Positions 20,301 through 27,117 of a stretch of DNA of 64,000 bases are shown here, one piece after another. The DNA is from Leptospira haakeii (GTDB taxonomy: Bacteria; Spirochaetota; Leptospiria; Leptospirales; Leptospiraceae), in contig NZ_NPEG01000003.1 in assembly GCF_002812045.1 (NCBI RefSeq), positions 1 to 64,000 on the forward strand, written 5' to 3'. Every line of letters begins with the position of its first letter. The first letter of the stretch is position 1. The position numbers and the translations under genes were made by a program. Below the pieces are notes generated by a model that worked only from the letters and a program-made list of their open reading frames with translations, was not told where the DNA came from and made no database searches.

Positions 20301-20467
20301 TGAATGTGGAATCTTCATATCATCTAAAAAAACATAAAACAGGAAGAGGGACGGAAAATCTGATCTATAGGATCTCCGGCCTGGGCGGAAAAGTGGAAAT
20401 GTCCTTAGTCGAAAATATGTATAAAATAAAAATAAATATCCCGATCGGAAATTTTTCCGTAAAATAA
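17327..20467 (+). CDS. Hybrid sensor kinase with 7TMR-DISM input and a second, HPK7-like kinase core
   Basis: The 1046-residue protein starts with a lipoprotein-like signal (VFSLGC, Cys24). An extracellular jelly-roll sensor (about 50-195, EGDWAFYWSQL) follows, then seven membrane helices (about 215-415) of the 7TMR-DISM type. A classical HisKA core comes next (TSHELRTPLQG near residue 452; ATPase GAGLGLSIS), then a receiver with VVDDEPVN and LDVMMPKMSG (about 700-825). Unusually, the last 200 residues form a second kinase-like unit: RQRINIDLHDHLGGKL resembles the HisKA_3 phospho-acceptor, with NEITNNDLKYG as N box and GRGTENLIYRISGLGG as G box. A NarL-type regulator follows, the usual partner of that kinase class. 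Confidence 0.87.
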   Translation: MVSIFSQKFRGVLLILLLVFSLGCKSESSSKKKPRVENGILDLSKDWDFGKEEPLSIEGDWAFYWSQLFSEIKSPLRVDLDPSRKSEWQIKFGDVPNVWNEYKDQKYPGFGYATYKILVRLEKPETDMAIKMLEASTSYTLYVNGKKVISSGEVGKTPETSKPLYRPGVSEIFDLGIENEIAIEISNFSHFKGGPWAKIFIGKRKDLVTIRQSNVRLDLFVGGGLFVLGLYHLSLFAFLRRETSTLYYGILTICSTIRILITGERILYSIFPNFDFEWGYRLELISSFFIAIFFPLFIQTLYPDEINKKVIRFLISIVVGLSFIVLFTPLVIYSKTISIFGILVTGACFYLVYVFWKAMRNKKLGADVGLFFFLLFFAVVTNDILYANMIINTAYFSSYGIASFFVAQAFMVSQRFTSAYQLSETLAHDLKESNQRLISLDKLKDEFLANTSHELRTPLQGIIGIADSLKRGVGGPLSQSVERQLGMIVTSGQRLSSLVNDIIDFSKLKHKDLNLNLRSVDLYQAVNFTLELNRISTDQTKIKLVNAILPEFPDLLADENRLQQILQNLVSNAIKFTENGEIVVSARIKALGIAEISVKDTGIGIDPTEHQKIFEFFEQVERGDSKNSSGAGLGLSISRALVALHGGEIGVESNLGSGSRFYFTIPLVSGKIPRSDGKELKNYKEGNHPNSTVDLQSKPSDSEKNARILVVDDEPVNLQVIQNYLSLRNISSVTAKSGIEALEILQKDKVFDVVILDVMMPKMSGLDTAREIRKTLSTLELPILMLTAKNQDKDLMAALNNGANDYLLKPFDFEELILRINNLLALADGHKSRLNQENEKREAVNNVRQRINIDLHDHLGGKLTDLKFLSEELLSQNQEDRPIFKKINEAVNQSIHILREQMLKIEDLGLLSENFITGINLVLLRRYSDVERDLEFECQDEVLQFFEEGRNETSIIELYSIVNEITNNDLKYGQGVAKWNFYLENADLITEMNVESSYHLKKHKTGRGTENLIYRISGLGGKVEMSLVENMYKIKINIPIGNFSVK

Positions 20468-20486
20468 ATAAGGTGTGAATACGATC

Positions 20487-21125
20487 ATGAAAAATTCAGA
20501 TATCAAAGTAGGAATTGTAGAAAACGACGAAAGTTTTAAGGATCAGATCCTAAAAACCTTGGAATCTATTCCCGAGATAGGTGGAGTTTTCCATTGGGAA
20601 TCTGCCGAATCCTTTTGGGAAGATGAAAAAGGAAGATCCTTGGATATTATTTTTTTAGATATAATGTTAGCTGAAATGAATGGAGTGGAACTTGCAGGAA
20701 AAATTTCTGCAAGAGATCCGGAAATCTCCAAAATTATGCTCTCTAATATGAATTCGGACGAGTTAATTTATGAATCCTTAAAGAACGGTGCTATCGGTTA
20801 TATTCTAAAATCGGAATTGAAGGATATTGCAGACGTAGTAGACACTGTCCTAAAGGGGGGAGCAATCATCACTCCTACAATTGCTTTTCGTGTATTAAAC
20901 AGTTTTAAACAAAAGGATTATTCGGGGGAATTTAAACTTACCCCTAAAGAAAAACAGATACTGGATGAAATGGTAAAAGGAAAAACCATTGGAAGAGTGG
21001 CAGAATTCCTAAAAGTCAGTAAGTATACGGTCCAGCACCATGTGAAGAATATATACAAAAAACTGAATGTACATAATAGAGCCGAACTGGTGAGAAAGGC
21101 GAGTGATATAGGATTATTACCGTAA
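20487..21125 (+). CDS. NarL/FixJ-family response regulator
   Basis: The 212-residue protein has a receiver with IVENDESF, the phospho-acceptor Asp in IIFLDIMLAEMNG and ILKSELKD, and a C-terminal LuxR-type helix-turn-helix (LTPKEKQILDEMVKGKTIGR then VSKYTVQHHVKNIYKKLNV). ATG 20487 has AAGGTG 11 bases upstream; an in-frame GTG at 20475 adds 4 residues. It follows the two-core hybrid kinase by about 20 bases. It is best explained as the output protein of the kinase's C-terminal HisKA_3-like unit. Confidence 0.9.
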   Translation: MKNSDIKVGIVENDESFKDQILKTLESIPEIGGVFHWESAESFWEDEKGRSLDIIFLDIMLAEMNGVELAGKISARDPEISKIMLSNMNSDELIYESLKNGAIGYILKSELKDIADVVDTVLKGGAIITPTIAFRVLNSFKQKDYSGEFKLTPKEKQILDEMVKGKTIGRVAEFLKVSKYTVQHHVKNIYKKLNVHNRAELVRKASDIGLLP

Positions 21126-21132
21126 GGGATGA

Positions 21133-21951
21133 TCAGATGAGTTGGGACTTAGGACGTTTTTCGTCCTTTCCCCATTCATTCCAAGAACCATCATAGACCG
21201 GAATATTTTCTATACCTAAAATCCCAAGAGCTGTTACTACAACTGTTGCAGAAACCCCTCCATTACAATAACAGATAATTTTTTCAGGAAGAGAATCTAT
21301 ATCCACTCCTGCGTTTTTGAATGATTCTTTTAAGTGCTCTTTAGAAAGAAATTTTCCTGTTTCTGGATCTGTTAAACTTGTATGAGATACATTGATTGCA
21401 CCCGGAATAAAACCTTTTGCATATACTTCGGGACGCCTTCCGTCCAATAAAAGAGTATCCGTAGATCTGAATTCTACTTCATCTGCATTTCGTTTTAAGT
21501 CAGGGTGGGGGATGGCGATAAATTCCTTTCTTTGGTATTCAGGAATCACCGAATCAATAGGTTTTCCTTCTTTTACCCAACCTGCAAAACCTCCATCCAG
21601 AATTTTTCCTCCAGTATGGCCGTAATATCTAAGGGCCCAAGCCAAACGGCTGGAAAACATTCGATTATGGTCGTCGTATGCAACCACGATCGTATCATTA
21701 GAAATCCCTAATTTACTCATTAGTTCTGAGAATTTTTCGGGAGAAGCAATATTGACAGGAATAGTATCTTCCAGATCTACTATATCTTTGGTCCAATCTA
21801 TAAAAACTGCACCCGGGATATGGCTTTTTGCATAAAGTTCCGGCTCAGAATGATATCTTGGCTCAGTATGTTCCACTCTTCCGCGTATATCTACAATTCT
21901 GATATTAGGATTATCTAAATGCTCAAAAAGCCAATCCGAAGCAACGATCAT
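21133..21951 (-). CDS. Two-domain sulfurtransferase (rhodanese / mercaptopyruvate sulfurtransferase)
   Basis: The 272-residue protein contains two tandem rhodanese domains. The N-terminal one has the CH2A-like IRIVDIRGR and SHIPGAVFIDW. The C-terminal one has LLDGRRPEVYAKGFIPGAINV and the active loop IICYCNGGVSATVVV with the catalytic Cys. It transfers sulfane sulfur from thiosulfate or 3-mercaptopyruvate to acceptors; the CNGGVSA loop does not settle which donor. It is the last gene of a minus-strand operon and overlaps the NmrA-like gene by 4 bases. Rhodaneses are recurrent partners of family 2A encapsulin loci, and one of those lies about 5 kb away. Confidence 0.88.
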   Translation of the reverse strand: MIVASDWLFEHLDNPNIRIVDIRGRVEHTEPRYHSEPELYAKSHIPGAVFIDWTKDIVDLEDTIPVNIASPEKFSELMSKLGISNDTIVVAYDDHNRMFSSRLAWALRYYGHTGGKILDGGFAGWVKEGKPIDSVIPEYQRKEFIAIPHPDLKRNADEVEFRSTDTLLLDGRRPEVYAKGFIPGAINVSHTSLTDPETGKFLSKEHLKESFKNAGVDIDSLPEKIICYCNGGVSATVVVTALGILGIENIPVYDGSWNEWGKDEKRPKSQLI

Positions 21952-22829
21952 AAAGAATCCAATTTAGGTTTTAAGACCCGTTTCCCCCAGAGTCCTACAG
22001 TAGTAGGGGTAGTCGTCTCAGAACTGCGTATTCCTTCCACTTCTCTAGGAAGATGCATGGAACGGTAGATATCAGTATAACCCTCTGCTGCAGCGTTTGT
22101 CACACCTTTTGCCACCAGGTCTTCGTAAAAATTTTCTAAACTTATATAATTATATTTTAATGTGGTTCCGATTGCCTCACTAAGGACCTTTGCCGCAACC
22201 TCAAAGGTTAAATCCTCTCCTCCGTGCAAAACATGGATCTTCTTTCCTTTCCAATTCCTATTTAAAAGATAATCTGCAGCCACATCCGCGATATCCGAAG
22301 TGGCGATGAATGCAACTTCTCTATTCGGGGGAATAGGGAATGTGATCGTTCCTCTGGATTTGAGTTCCGAAATTTGAGGAAGAAGATTTTCCAAAAAGAA
22401 ACCTGGACGAAGATGTACCACATTTGCATCCGTTTCATTAAGATATTCTTCCACATGGACGATCCCATCTGCTACCCCGGCTTCTACCACTTCCGGAATG
22501 ATTGTGGAGATATTTACCACATATTCTATCCCGTTCTTTTTAACTGCATTAGACACGCTCTTTCCGTAAAGACGATACCAAGCATGGACATCTTCCGCCT
22601 TTTTGTTGCCTGGGTTCAACCAGTAGAGGGCTTCCGTTCCTTTGGTGGCTTCTAAGATAAAATTTTCGTCTTCCAAGGCACCTTGTCGGATTATCACTCT
22701 TTCTCTAATCGTTGTGTCCAATTTCTGGGGGCTTCTTGTTAGGACGGTAATATCTTTTCCTTCTTCTAAAAGTTTTGGCAGAAGGAATTTAGCAATATTT
22801 CCTGTAGGAACTGCGACAGTAATACTCAT
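21948..22829 (-). CDS. NmrA-like NAD(P)-binding protein
   Basis: From the ATG at 22829 the product is 293 residues with an N-terminal nucleotide-binding stretch ([20 protein letters not shown]) and an NmrA/SDR-like body with [13 protein letters not shown] and [14 protein letters not shown]. The longer open frame upstream runs through thiM in another frame and is ignored. Start and stop overlap both neighbours by ATGA junctions, so it is tightly coupled with thiM and the rhodanese. It could be a redox sensor or a quinone-oxidoreductase-like enzyme; the sequence does not decide. Confidence 0.78.
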   Translation of the reverse strand: MSITVAVPTGNIAKFLLPKLLEEGKDITVLTRSPQKLDTTIRERVIIRQGALEDENFILEATKGTEALYWLNPGNKKAEDVHAWYRLYGKSVSNAVKKNGIEYVVNISTIIPEVVEAGVADGIVHVEEYLNETDANVVHLRPGFFLENLLPQISELKSRGTITFPIPPNREVAFIATSDIADVAADYLLNRNWKGKKIHVLHGGEDLTFEVAAKVLSEAIGTTLKYNYISLENFYEDLVAKGVTNAAAEGYTDIYRSMHLPREVEGIRSSETTTPTTVGLWGKRVLKPKLDSL

Positions 22830-23617
22830 ACAGAAAGTGTGCTTAATTCGTCTAAAAATGCCACGGCAAAACTTCCAGTGCCGGAGGATCTTTCTGCAGC
22901 TCTGGAACCTGCAATTGCAAATACAGCGGATGCGGAAACAGCAGCGCGTAACGGATCTTTTTGGATACCTAAGAAGGAAGCGATCAACGCTCCTAAGGAA
23001 CATCCAACTCCTGTAACCTTAGTCATCAGAATATGACCTCCAGGAACTGCGATTGTCTCCTTTCCGTCTGTGATATAATCTACTTCTCCGCTAATCGCAA
23101 CAACGGCCCCCGTGTTAATCGCTAATTCTTTAGCAAGAGGAAGCGCATCTGAAGAAGCAGCAGTAGAATCCACACCTTTCCCTCCGCCCACAGCACCTGC
23201 AAGTGCTAAGATCTCTGAAGCGTTTCCACGTATGACAGTCGGTTTATGTTGTAAAAGATCTTTTGCAATTTCAGTTCTGTATCGAAGGGCGCCAACTGCA
23301 ACAGGATCTAAAACCCATGGAGTTCCCGCTTTTTGGGCCGCAATCGCGGCGGCCTTAATGGCCTTTGCATCAAAACTATTGATTGTACCTACGTTAATCA
23401 ATACTCCACCTGCAATTGTTGCGAAATCGGAAACTTCCTCCTCCGCGATGACCATTGCGGGGGAAGCCCCGGCAGCCAGAAGAACGTTCGCGGTCCAATT
23501 CGTGACCACGATATTGGTGAGCACATGAGTAAGTGGCGCATGTTTACGGACTTCCGCCAGGTCGGAGACCACGTCGGGAGAGGGCCATGTTTTTTGGGTC
23601 AAAGAAGCGGTTGTCAT
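22826..23617 (-). CDS. thiM: Hydroxyethylthiazole kinase
   Basis: The 263-residue protein has the ThiM fold signatures. These are [20 protein letters not shown] at the thiazole-binding start, [11 protein letters not shown], a [14 protein letters not shown] segment, [14 protein letters not shown], and near the C-terminus the ATP/anion-hole region [18 protein letters not shown] with the catalytic Cys-containing loop. It phosphorylates 4-methyl-5-(2-hydroxyethyl)thiazole for thiamine salvage. AGGAG precedes the ATG. No TPP riboswitch motif was found upstream, and other thi genes are absent. Its operon partners are a methyltransferase, an NmrA-like protein and a rhodanese. Confidence 0.92.
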   Translation of the reverse strand: MTTASLTQKTWPSPDVVSDLAEVRKHAPLTHVLTNIVVTNWTANVLLAAGASPAMVIAEEEVSDFATIAGGVLINVGTINSFDAKAIKAAAIAAQKAGTPWVLDPVAVGALRYRTEIAKDLLQHKPTVIRGNASEILALAGAVGGGKGVDSTAASSDALPLAKELAINTGAVVAISGEVDYITDGKETIAVPGGHILMTKVTGVGCSLGALIASFLGIQKDPLRAAVSASAVFAIAGSRAAERSSGTGSFAVAFLDELSTLSV

Positions 23618-23660
23618 ATTTTATTCTCCTAATATAATAAAAACTTAAAATTATTTCGAA

Positions 23661-24497
23661 CTATTCTTTTAATAGGCTTAATGCGAGAAGTTGGGGAAGA
23701 TCTCCTTGTCCACCTTCTACCACTTTTACTAATTTAAAACCTGCAGCTAAGAAAGTATTGATCACATCTGAAACAGGTCTATGCCAAGCACCTACCTTAC
23801 TTCTTACTGTCCCTTTCAAAAGATTCGGTTCAATGAACTGAGATTTATTATATCCAGGTTTTTGCAAAATTTCACCTTGAGAAAGAGGTTCTGAGTAAGC
23901 TCCGTAAAAGCAAGGATGAACTCCAATGTCGATGTATCTTCCTCCTGGGGTCAAAACTCTGAAAATTTCCTTCGCGGATCTTTCCAGATTTTCCCAATCG
24001 GTAGTAGTAAAGGTGCTATATGCGAGATGAATGGACTGATTCGAGACAGGAAGCTCTGCGGAATCGCCTAAAAATACAGGAAGTCTTTTTGCTGCGATCC
24101 TCAATTGGTCTTGAGAAAGATCCACCCCGATCGGAGTATATCCCAACTCTTTGGTAATTTCCGCGGCAAGTCCCGTGCCACATCCTATATCCAAAACGAT
24201 CCCTTCTCCGTTACCTAACAAAGATTTCAAAATTGAATACGCAGAATTTGCCAGGTCCCCTCGATTGTTTTGGTCTTGCATAATAGAATCATACCATTCC
24301 GCCAAACCTTCATAACGCGCTTCTGATCCGATATCGTCGCTCTGGACGGCGTCTTGTCTGGTCAAATGGAGGAAACCATTCTGGAAAGGGTAGTCCAAGC
24401 CCAAACGAGGATTATGTGCTACTCGTTTTTCCTGGTTCCAGAGCAAATTTCCCTTATCAGAAGGGTCGGCTAATATATTTAGCAATATATCTAACAT
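23661..24497 (-). CDS. SAM-dependent methyltransferase with a cysteine-free Trm112-like N-terminus
   Basis: The 278-residue protein has a class I methyltransferase domain from about residue 75, with VLDIGCGTGLAAEI (motif I), PIGVDLSQDQL and GDSAELPVSN, and RVLTPGGRYIDIG later. The first 50 residues resemble the Trm112/UPF0434 zinc-ribbon fold in spacing (LLNILADPSDKGNLLW ... YPFQNGFLHL), but the metal-binding cysteines are replaced. It is the first gene of the thiM-NmrA-rhodanese operon. A 16-base AT palindrome lies just 6 bases upstream of its ATG. Substrate unknown; the association with sulfur genes may hint at a thiol or metalloid substrate, which is speculative. Confidence 0.78.
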   Translation of the reverse strand: MLDILLNILADPSDKGNLLWNQEKRVAHNPRLGLDYPFQNGFLHLTRQDAVQSDDIGSEARYEGLAEWYDSIMQDQNNRGDLANSAYSILKSLLGNGEGIVLDIGCGTGLAAEITKELGYTPIGVDLSQDQLRIAAKRLPVFLGDSAELPVSNQSIHLAYSTFTTTDWENLERSAKEIFRVLTPGGRYIDIGVHPCFYGAYSEPLSQGEILQKPGYNKSQFIEPNLLKGTVRSKVGAWHRPVSDVINTFLAAGFKLVKVVEGGQGDLPQLLALSLLKE

Positions 24498-24503
24498 ATT
24501 AAA

Positions 24504-24519
24504 TTATATTATAATATAA
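24504..24519. promoter_or_regulatory. Perfect 16-bp AT-only palindrome before the methyltransferase gene
   Basis: TTATATTATAATATAA is its own reverse complement and ends 6 bases upstream of the methyltransferase ATG. On the minus strand it contains TATAAT -10-like sequences, so it may be an operator over the promoter and the mRNA may have a very short leader. ATTAAATTATATTA at 24498-24511 also occurs at 27010-27023 upstream of the encapsulin gene. Confidence 0.4.
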
Positions 24520-24520
24520 C

Positions 24521-24862
24521 AGAAGGTGTTCAAAGGAAGGAATGAGTCAAACTTTTTTTATTCAACCAACGAATAAAGAAGAAGGAGGGAAAGTAAGCAA
24601 TTATAGTCGAAAGGAATTAGGGCTAATGTATCTATGTTAAGCACGCATAACGTTTCATTTTTGGGTCGCGTTATGATATTCTATCTTAGGATAAAAAACG
24701 GATCCATCACTTAAGGACTTCATGGGCTTAGGTCGGCTTCTCAACATTTAACTTAATATTTTTTGCAATTTTTTTTGAAATCGTAAGACATAGTGTAGGG
24801 ATTTTTTATAAGATACGTCTATATTTGTAATCACTTTTATCTAGTTTCATTGGGGAGGAATA
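24521..24862. other. Intergenic region between divergent operons
   Basis: I see no gene in this AT-rich stretch. It contains a 7-base inverted repeat, CATAACG (24646-24652) and CGTTATG (24669-24675), with a 16-base spacer, which could be an operator or a weak hairpin. A GGGAGGAAT ribosome-binding site lies at its end for the small gene at 24863. No tRNA-like or riboswitch-like structure was recognised. Confidence 0.5.
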
Positions 24863-25108
24863 ATGAAAGGAAGGATTGCCGGCATCAATGAGAAGTCGAA
24901 CAAAATGATCATACTTACCGAACATGGTTATACATTCGGGATTGGTAATGTAGAATACATGCAATTAGATAATTTAATCACCGGTGAATTGAGAAGTAGC
25001 GGGACTGAGATCCTTACCAATATTACTTCAGGAGATGATTTCGTATTGGATATAGAAGCATACGATTGTTCTAAAGAGATCGCGCTTACTTTATTGAATG
25101 CGGAATAA
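24863..25108 (+). CDS. Small hypothetical protein, beta-rich
   Basis: The 81-residue protein is not recognised. An excellent GGGAGGAAT ribosome-binding site precedes the ATG, which supports a real gene. The N-terminus (MKGRIAGINEKSNKMIILTE) and alternating hydrophobic pattern suggest a small beta-barrel such as an OB- or SH3-like fold. It has one Cys (DCSKEI), no signal peptide and an acidic composition. It is transcribed away from the methyltransferase operon and ends before a strong hairpin. A nucleic-acid-binding or regulatory role is possible, but this is only a guess. Confidence 0.6.
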   Translation: MKGRIAGINEKSNKMIILTEHGYTFGIGNVEYMQLDNLITGELRSSGTEILTNITSGDDFVLDIEAYDCSKEIALTLLNAE

Positions 25109-25161
25109 TTTGTTTTAGTTCACTTTTTGTTTTTGTAATAATTGCGAATAGTATATAAGAA

Positions 25162-25187
25162 CCGAAGCCGGGTTTACCCGACTTCGG
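25162..25187. terminator. Hairpin terminator between convergent genes
   Basis: CCGAAG-C-CGGG-TTTA-CCCG-A-CTTCGG forms a 10-pair stem with one C-A mismatch and a 4-base loop. It lies between the convergent genes ending at 25108 and 25196 and could end transcription from both sides, although the T-tracts are weak. Confidence 0.6.
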
Positions 25188-25195
25188 AGAAAAAA

Positions 25196-25753
25196 TTATC
25201 TTCCGTATTTCGCAGTCAATTTCCCTTCTGCAAGTTTTAAGGAATTGATGTAAAACCCGACTAACGCGCCGGAAGCCTCGCCATCTAAGTCTATCTTATC
25301 CTTTAACGCAAATACTTTGAAAATATAACGATGAGGTTTGTCTCCTTTAGGAGGGCAAGGTCCACCGTATCCTGGTTTACCGAAATCGGTTCTACCTTGG
25401 ACCGCACCTGCAGGAAGAGGTCCTTTATCATTTCCTGCCTTTGCAGGAAGGCTTGTAACGGTAGCAGGAATATTGATCACAGTCCAATGCCACCATCCGC
25501 TTCCAGTTGGAGCATCCGGATCGTAGGCAGTTACAGCAAAAAACTTAGTTTCTTTAGGAGCGCCTGACCATTGTAAGTCTGGAGAGTTATTTTCACCGGA
25601 ACATCCGAATCCCGAAAACACATGAGTGTTCGTAATTGTTCCTCCTTCTTTGAGGGCGGAGCTAGTGACTTTTAGGTCCCCGGCAAACGCGGATCCGGCA
25701 AAGAATAAAGCACAAAGTAATATACCGTTTTGAAACGATAGGAATCTCTTCAT
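25196..25753 (-). CDS. PEBP-family protein (YbhB/YbcL type), secreted
   Basis: The 185-residue protein has a signal peptide ([16 protein letters not shown], cleavage near residue 24) and the phosphatidylethanolamine-binding-protein fold. It has [18 protein letters not shown] at the start of the domain, [18 protein letters not shown], the [18 protein letters not shown] ligand-pocket loop, and [10 protein letters not shown]. Bacterial YbhB-type proteins are of unknown function and lie in the periplasm when exported. It is downstream of the AraC regulator on the same strand (gap 78 bases), so both may share a transcript. A hairpin follows its stop. Confidence 0.88.
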   Translation of the reverse strand: MKRFLSFQNGILLCALFFAGSAFAGDLKVTSSALKEGGTITNTHVFSGFGCSGENNSPDLQWSGAPKETKFFAVTAYDPDAPTGSGWWHWTVINIPATVTSLPAKAGNDKGPLPAGAVQGRTDFGKPGYGGPCPPKGDKPHRYIFKVFALKDKIDLDGEASGALVGFYINSLKLAEGKLTAKYGR

Positions 25754-25831
25754 AAAACCTCCGAGTTCTACGCGTTGCAGAATAACACCGGAAGTTTAAG
25801 TATGCATTCCTAATTTATGAAAAATTAGGTC

Positions 25832-26671
25832 TTATGTCCGGACCCGATCAAGGATTGTGCCGTTCCGATCACGGCTTGTTTCTCTTCTTAACATTGTGGG
25901 AGAATAACCGAATCTGTCCCGGAATCGGACTGCAAATCTGGAAGCAGAATCATATCCAGCTTCCCTTGCGATCTCTCCAATACTTCGGTCCGTTGCCTGT
26001 AATAGGGAAAGTGCAAATGACATTCTGACATCGATCAGTATTTCCGAAAATGAAGAAAGTTCAGAAGATAATCTTCTTCTTAAAGTGGCTTCGCTCATTT
26101 CCAGGCGTTCCGCAATTTCAATAGCAGACCAATCCTTTGCAGGATTTGCGCTTAAGAAGGATCGGACCTTTTGGGAGATATTATCAGTAGAAGGTAGTTT
26201 AAATTTTCTACCATATTCCCCTAACCAGATCAATATTTCAGTCGCTCTATGGATCGCAACCTGGTCAGAGATCAATTTGTCCGTGATAATAGATTCTCTT
26301 GCGAGTCGAAATGCATCCGAAAATCCGGAAGTTATATTAGAAAAAATGAATGCTGGTTCAATATCTTTTAAGTTCTGGAGATTGGGTTTATAATTTCTGA
26401 TCACGTTCGGATGGAATGCGATCCATGCCGCCTCAAATTCTCCATTATCGGGTCGATTGATCACGTCGAATGCTTGGCCTCCGGCAATCGCTACTGCCTC
26501 TCCTGATTTGATATCCAATTCCAGATCATTCTGTTTTAAGCTTTTGATCCCTTTTTTCACGAATACAAGTGTGGGTAGATCGGAGACCACTCTGGAAAGG
26601 TATAATTCCCTTCTTTGGATCACTGTGGCCGAGAGTCCGACCCCCTCTCTAGATATGATAGAACGTTTCAT
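25832..26671 (-). CDS. AraC-family transcriptional regulator
   Basis: The 279-residue protein has an N-terminal ligand-binding-like domain (GEAVAIAGGQAFDVINRP) and a C-terminal double helix-turn-helix: SEATLRRRLSSELSSFSEIL then IGEIAREAGYDSASRFAVRF and FGYSPTMLRRE. It resembles the E. coli GadX/YdiP-type subgroup. It is divergent from the encapsulin operon with a 446-base shared regulatory region, which makes it a natural candidate regulator of the shell and cargo genes. It could equally regulate the PEBP gene behind it. Confidence 0.85.
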   Translation of the reverse strand: MKRSIISREGVGLSATVIQRRELYLSRVVSDLPTLVFVKKGIKSLKQNDLELDIKSGEAVAIAGGQAFDVINRPDNGEFEAAWIAFHPNVIRNYKPNLQNLKDIEPAFIFSNITSGFSDAFRLARESIITDKLISDQVAIHRATEILIWLGEYGRKFKLPSTDNISQKVRSFLSANPAKDWSAIEIAERLEMSEATLRRRLSSELSSFSEILIDVRMSFALSLLQATDRSIGEIAREAGYDSASRFAVRFRDRFGYSPTMLRRETSRDRNGTILDRVRT

Positions 26672-26987
26672 AGGGTAGTTAGGAGTTATAAGTAAGTAAT
26701 ATTAGATGGGAACTAAAAAACATATGGAAAACTTTTATTTTCACGATTTCTTTCGCGGAAATAAGACACATTTTATAGAATAAACTGTCAGAAATATCCA
26801 TCTAAATGGATTCAATTTATCGTATGGAAATTTCTTTTCGTTTTATTGTACTTTGCCCTTGTTGAATTCATCACACTTCTTCTGTTTTTATTAATTTCCC
26901 GAAAGAATAAAAAAGTATTTCCCAATTTCGTAACTTCTCGAATACCAACAGGAACGAATGTTTCGATCTATCTTTAGTATATTTGAT
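26672..26987. other. Regulatory region between AraC and encapsulin genes
   Basis: No gene was recognised. A perfect 6-base inverted repeat ATCCAT-CTAA-ATGGAT lies at 26796-26811 and is a candidate regulator-binding site or small hairpin. The rest is AT-rich. The promoter of the encapsulin gene is probably further downstream, near 27002. Confidence 0.45.
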
Positions 26988-27028
26988 TTGTTTAATATAC
27001 TTATAATTGATTAAATTATATTAAACAA
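26988..27028. promoter_or_regulatory. 12-bp inverted repeat around a TATAAT box upstream of encapsulin
   Basis: TTGTTTAATATA (26988-26999) and TATATTAAACAA (27017-27028) are exact inverted copies with a 17-base spacer, and TATAAT sits inside at 27002-27007. The element is 89 bases before the shell ATG. No good -35 accompanies the -10, as expected for an activated or tightly controlled promoter. The half-site TTTAATATA recurs in the palindrome upstream of the serine acetyltransferase gene. Confidence 0.55.
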
Positions 27029-27117
27029 GGCTATTTCGATATCTGGATCCTTTTATTCGTTTCTAAACGATAAATAAATACAAGGGATTGGACATTCCGC
27101 GAATCAGGAGTTTTAAT

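Noticed and set aside
23112..23528. 138-residue alanine-rich open frame opposite thiM
   Set aside because: Composition is typical of the complement of an Ala-rich gene; ThiM motifs are on the other strand.
23618..24497. TPP riboswitch upstream of thiM
   Set aside because: Conserved TPP-box sequences such as CUGAGA and ACCUGAU were not found in the short gap or before the operon start.
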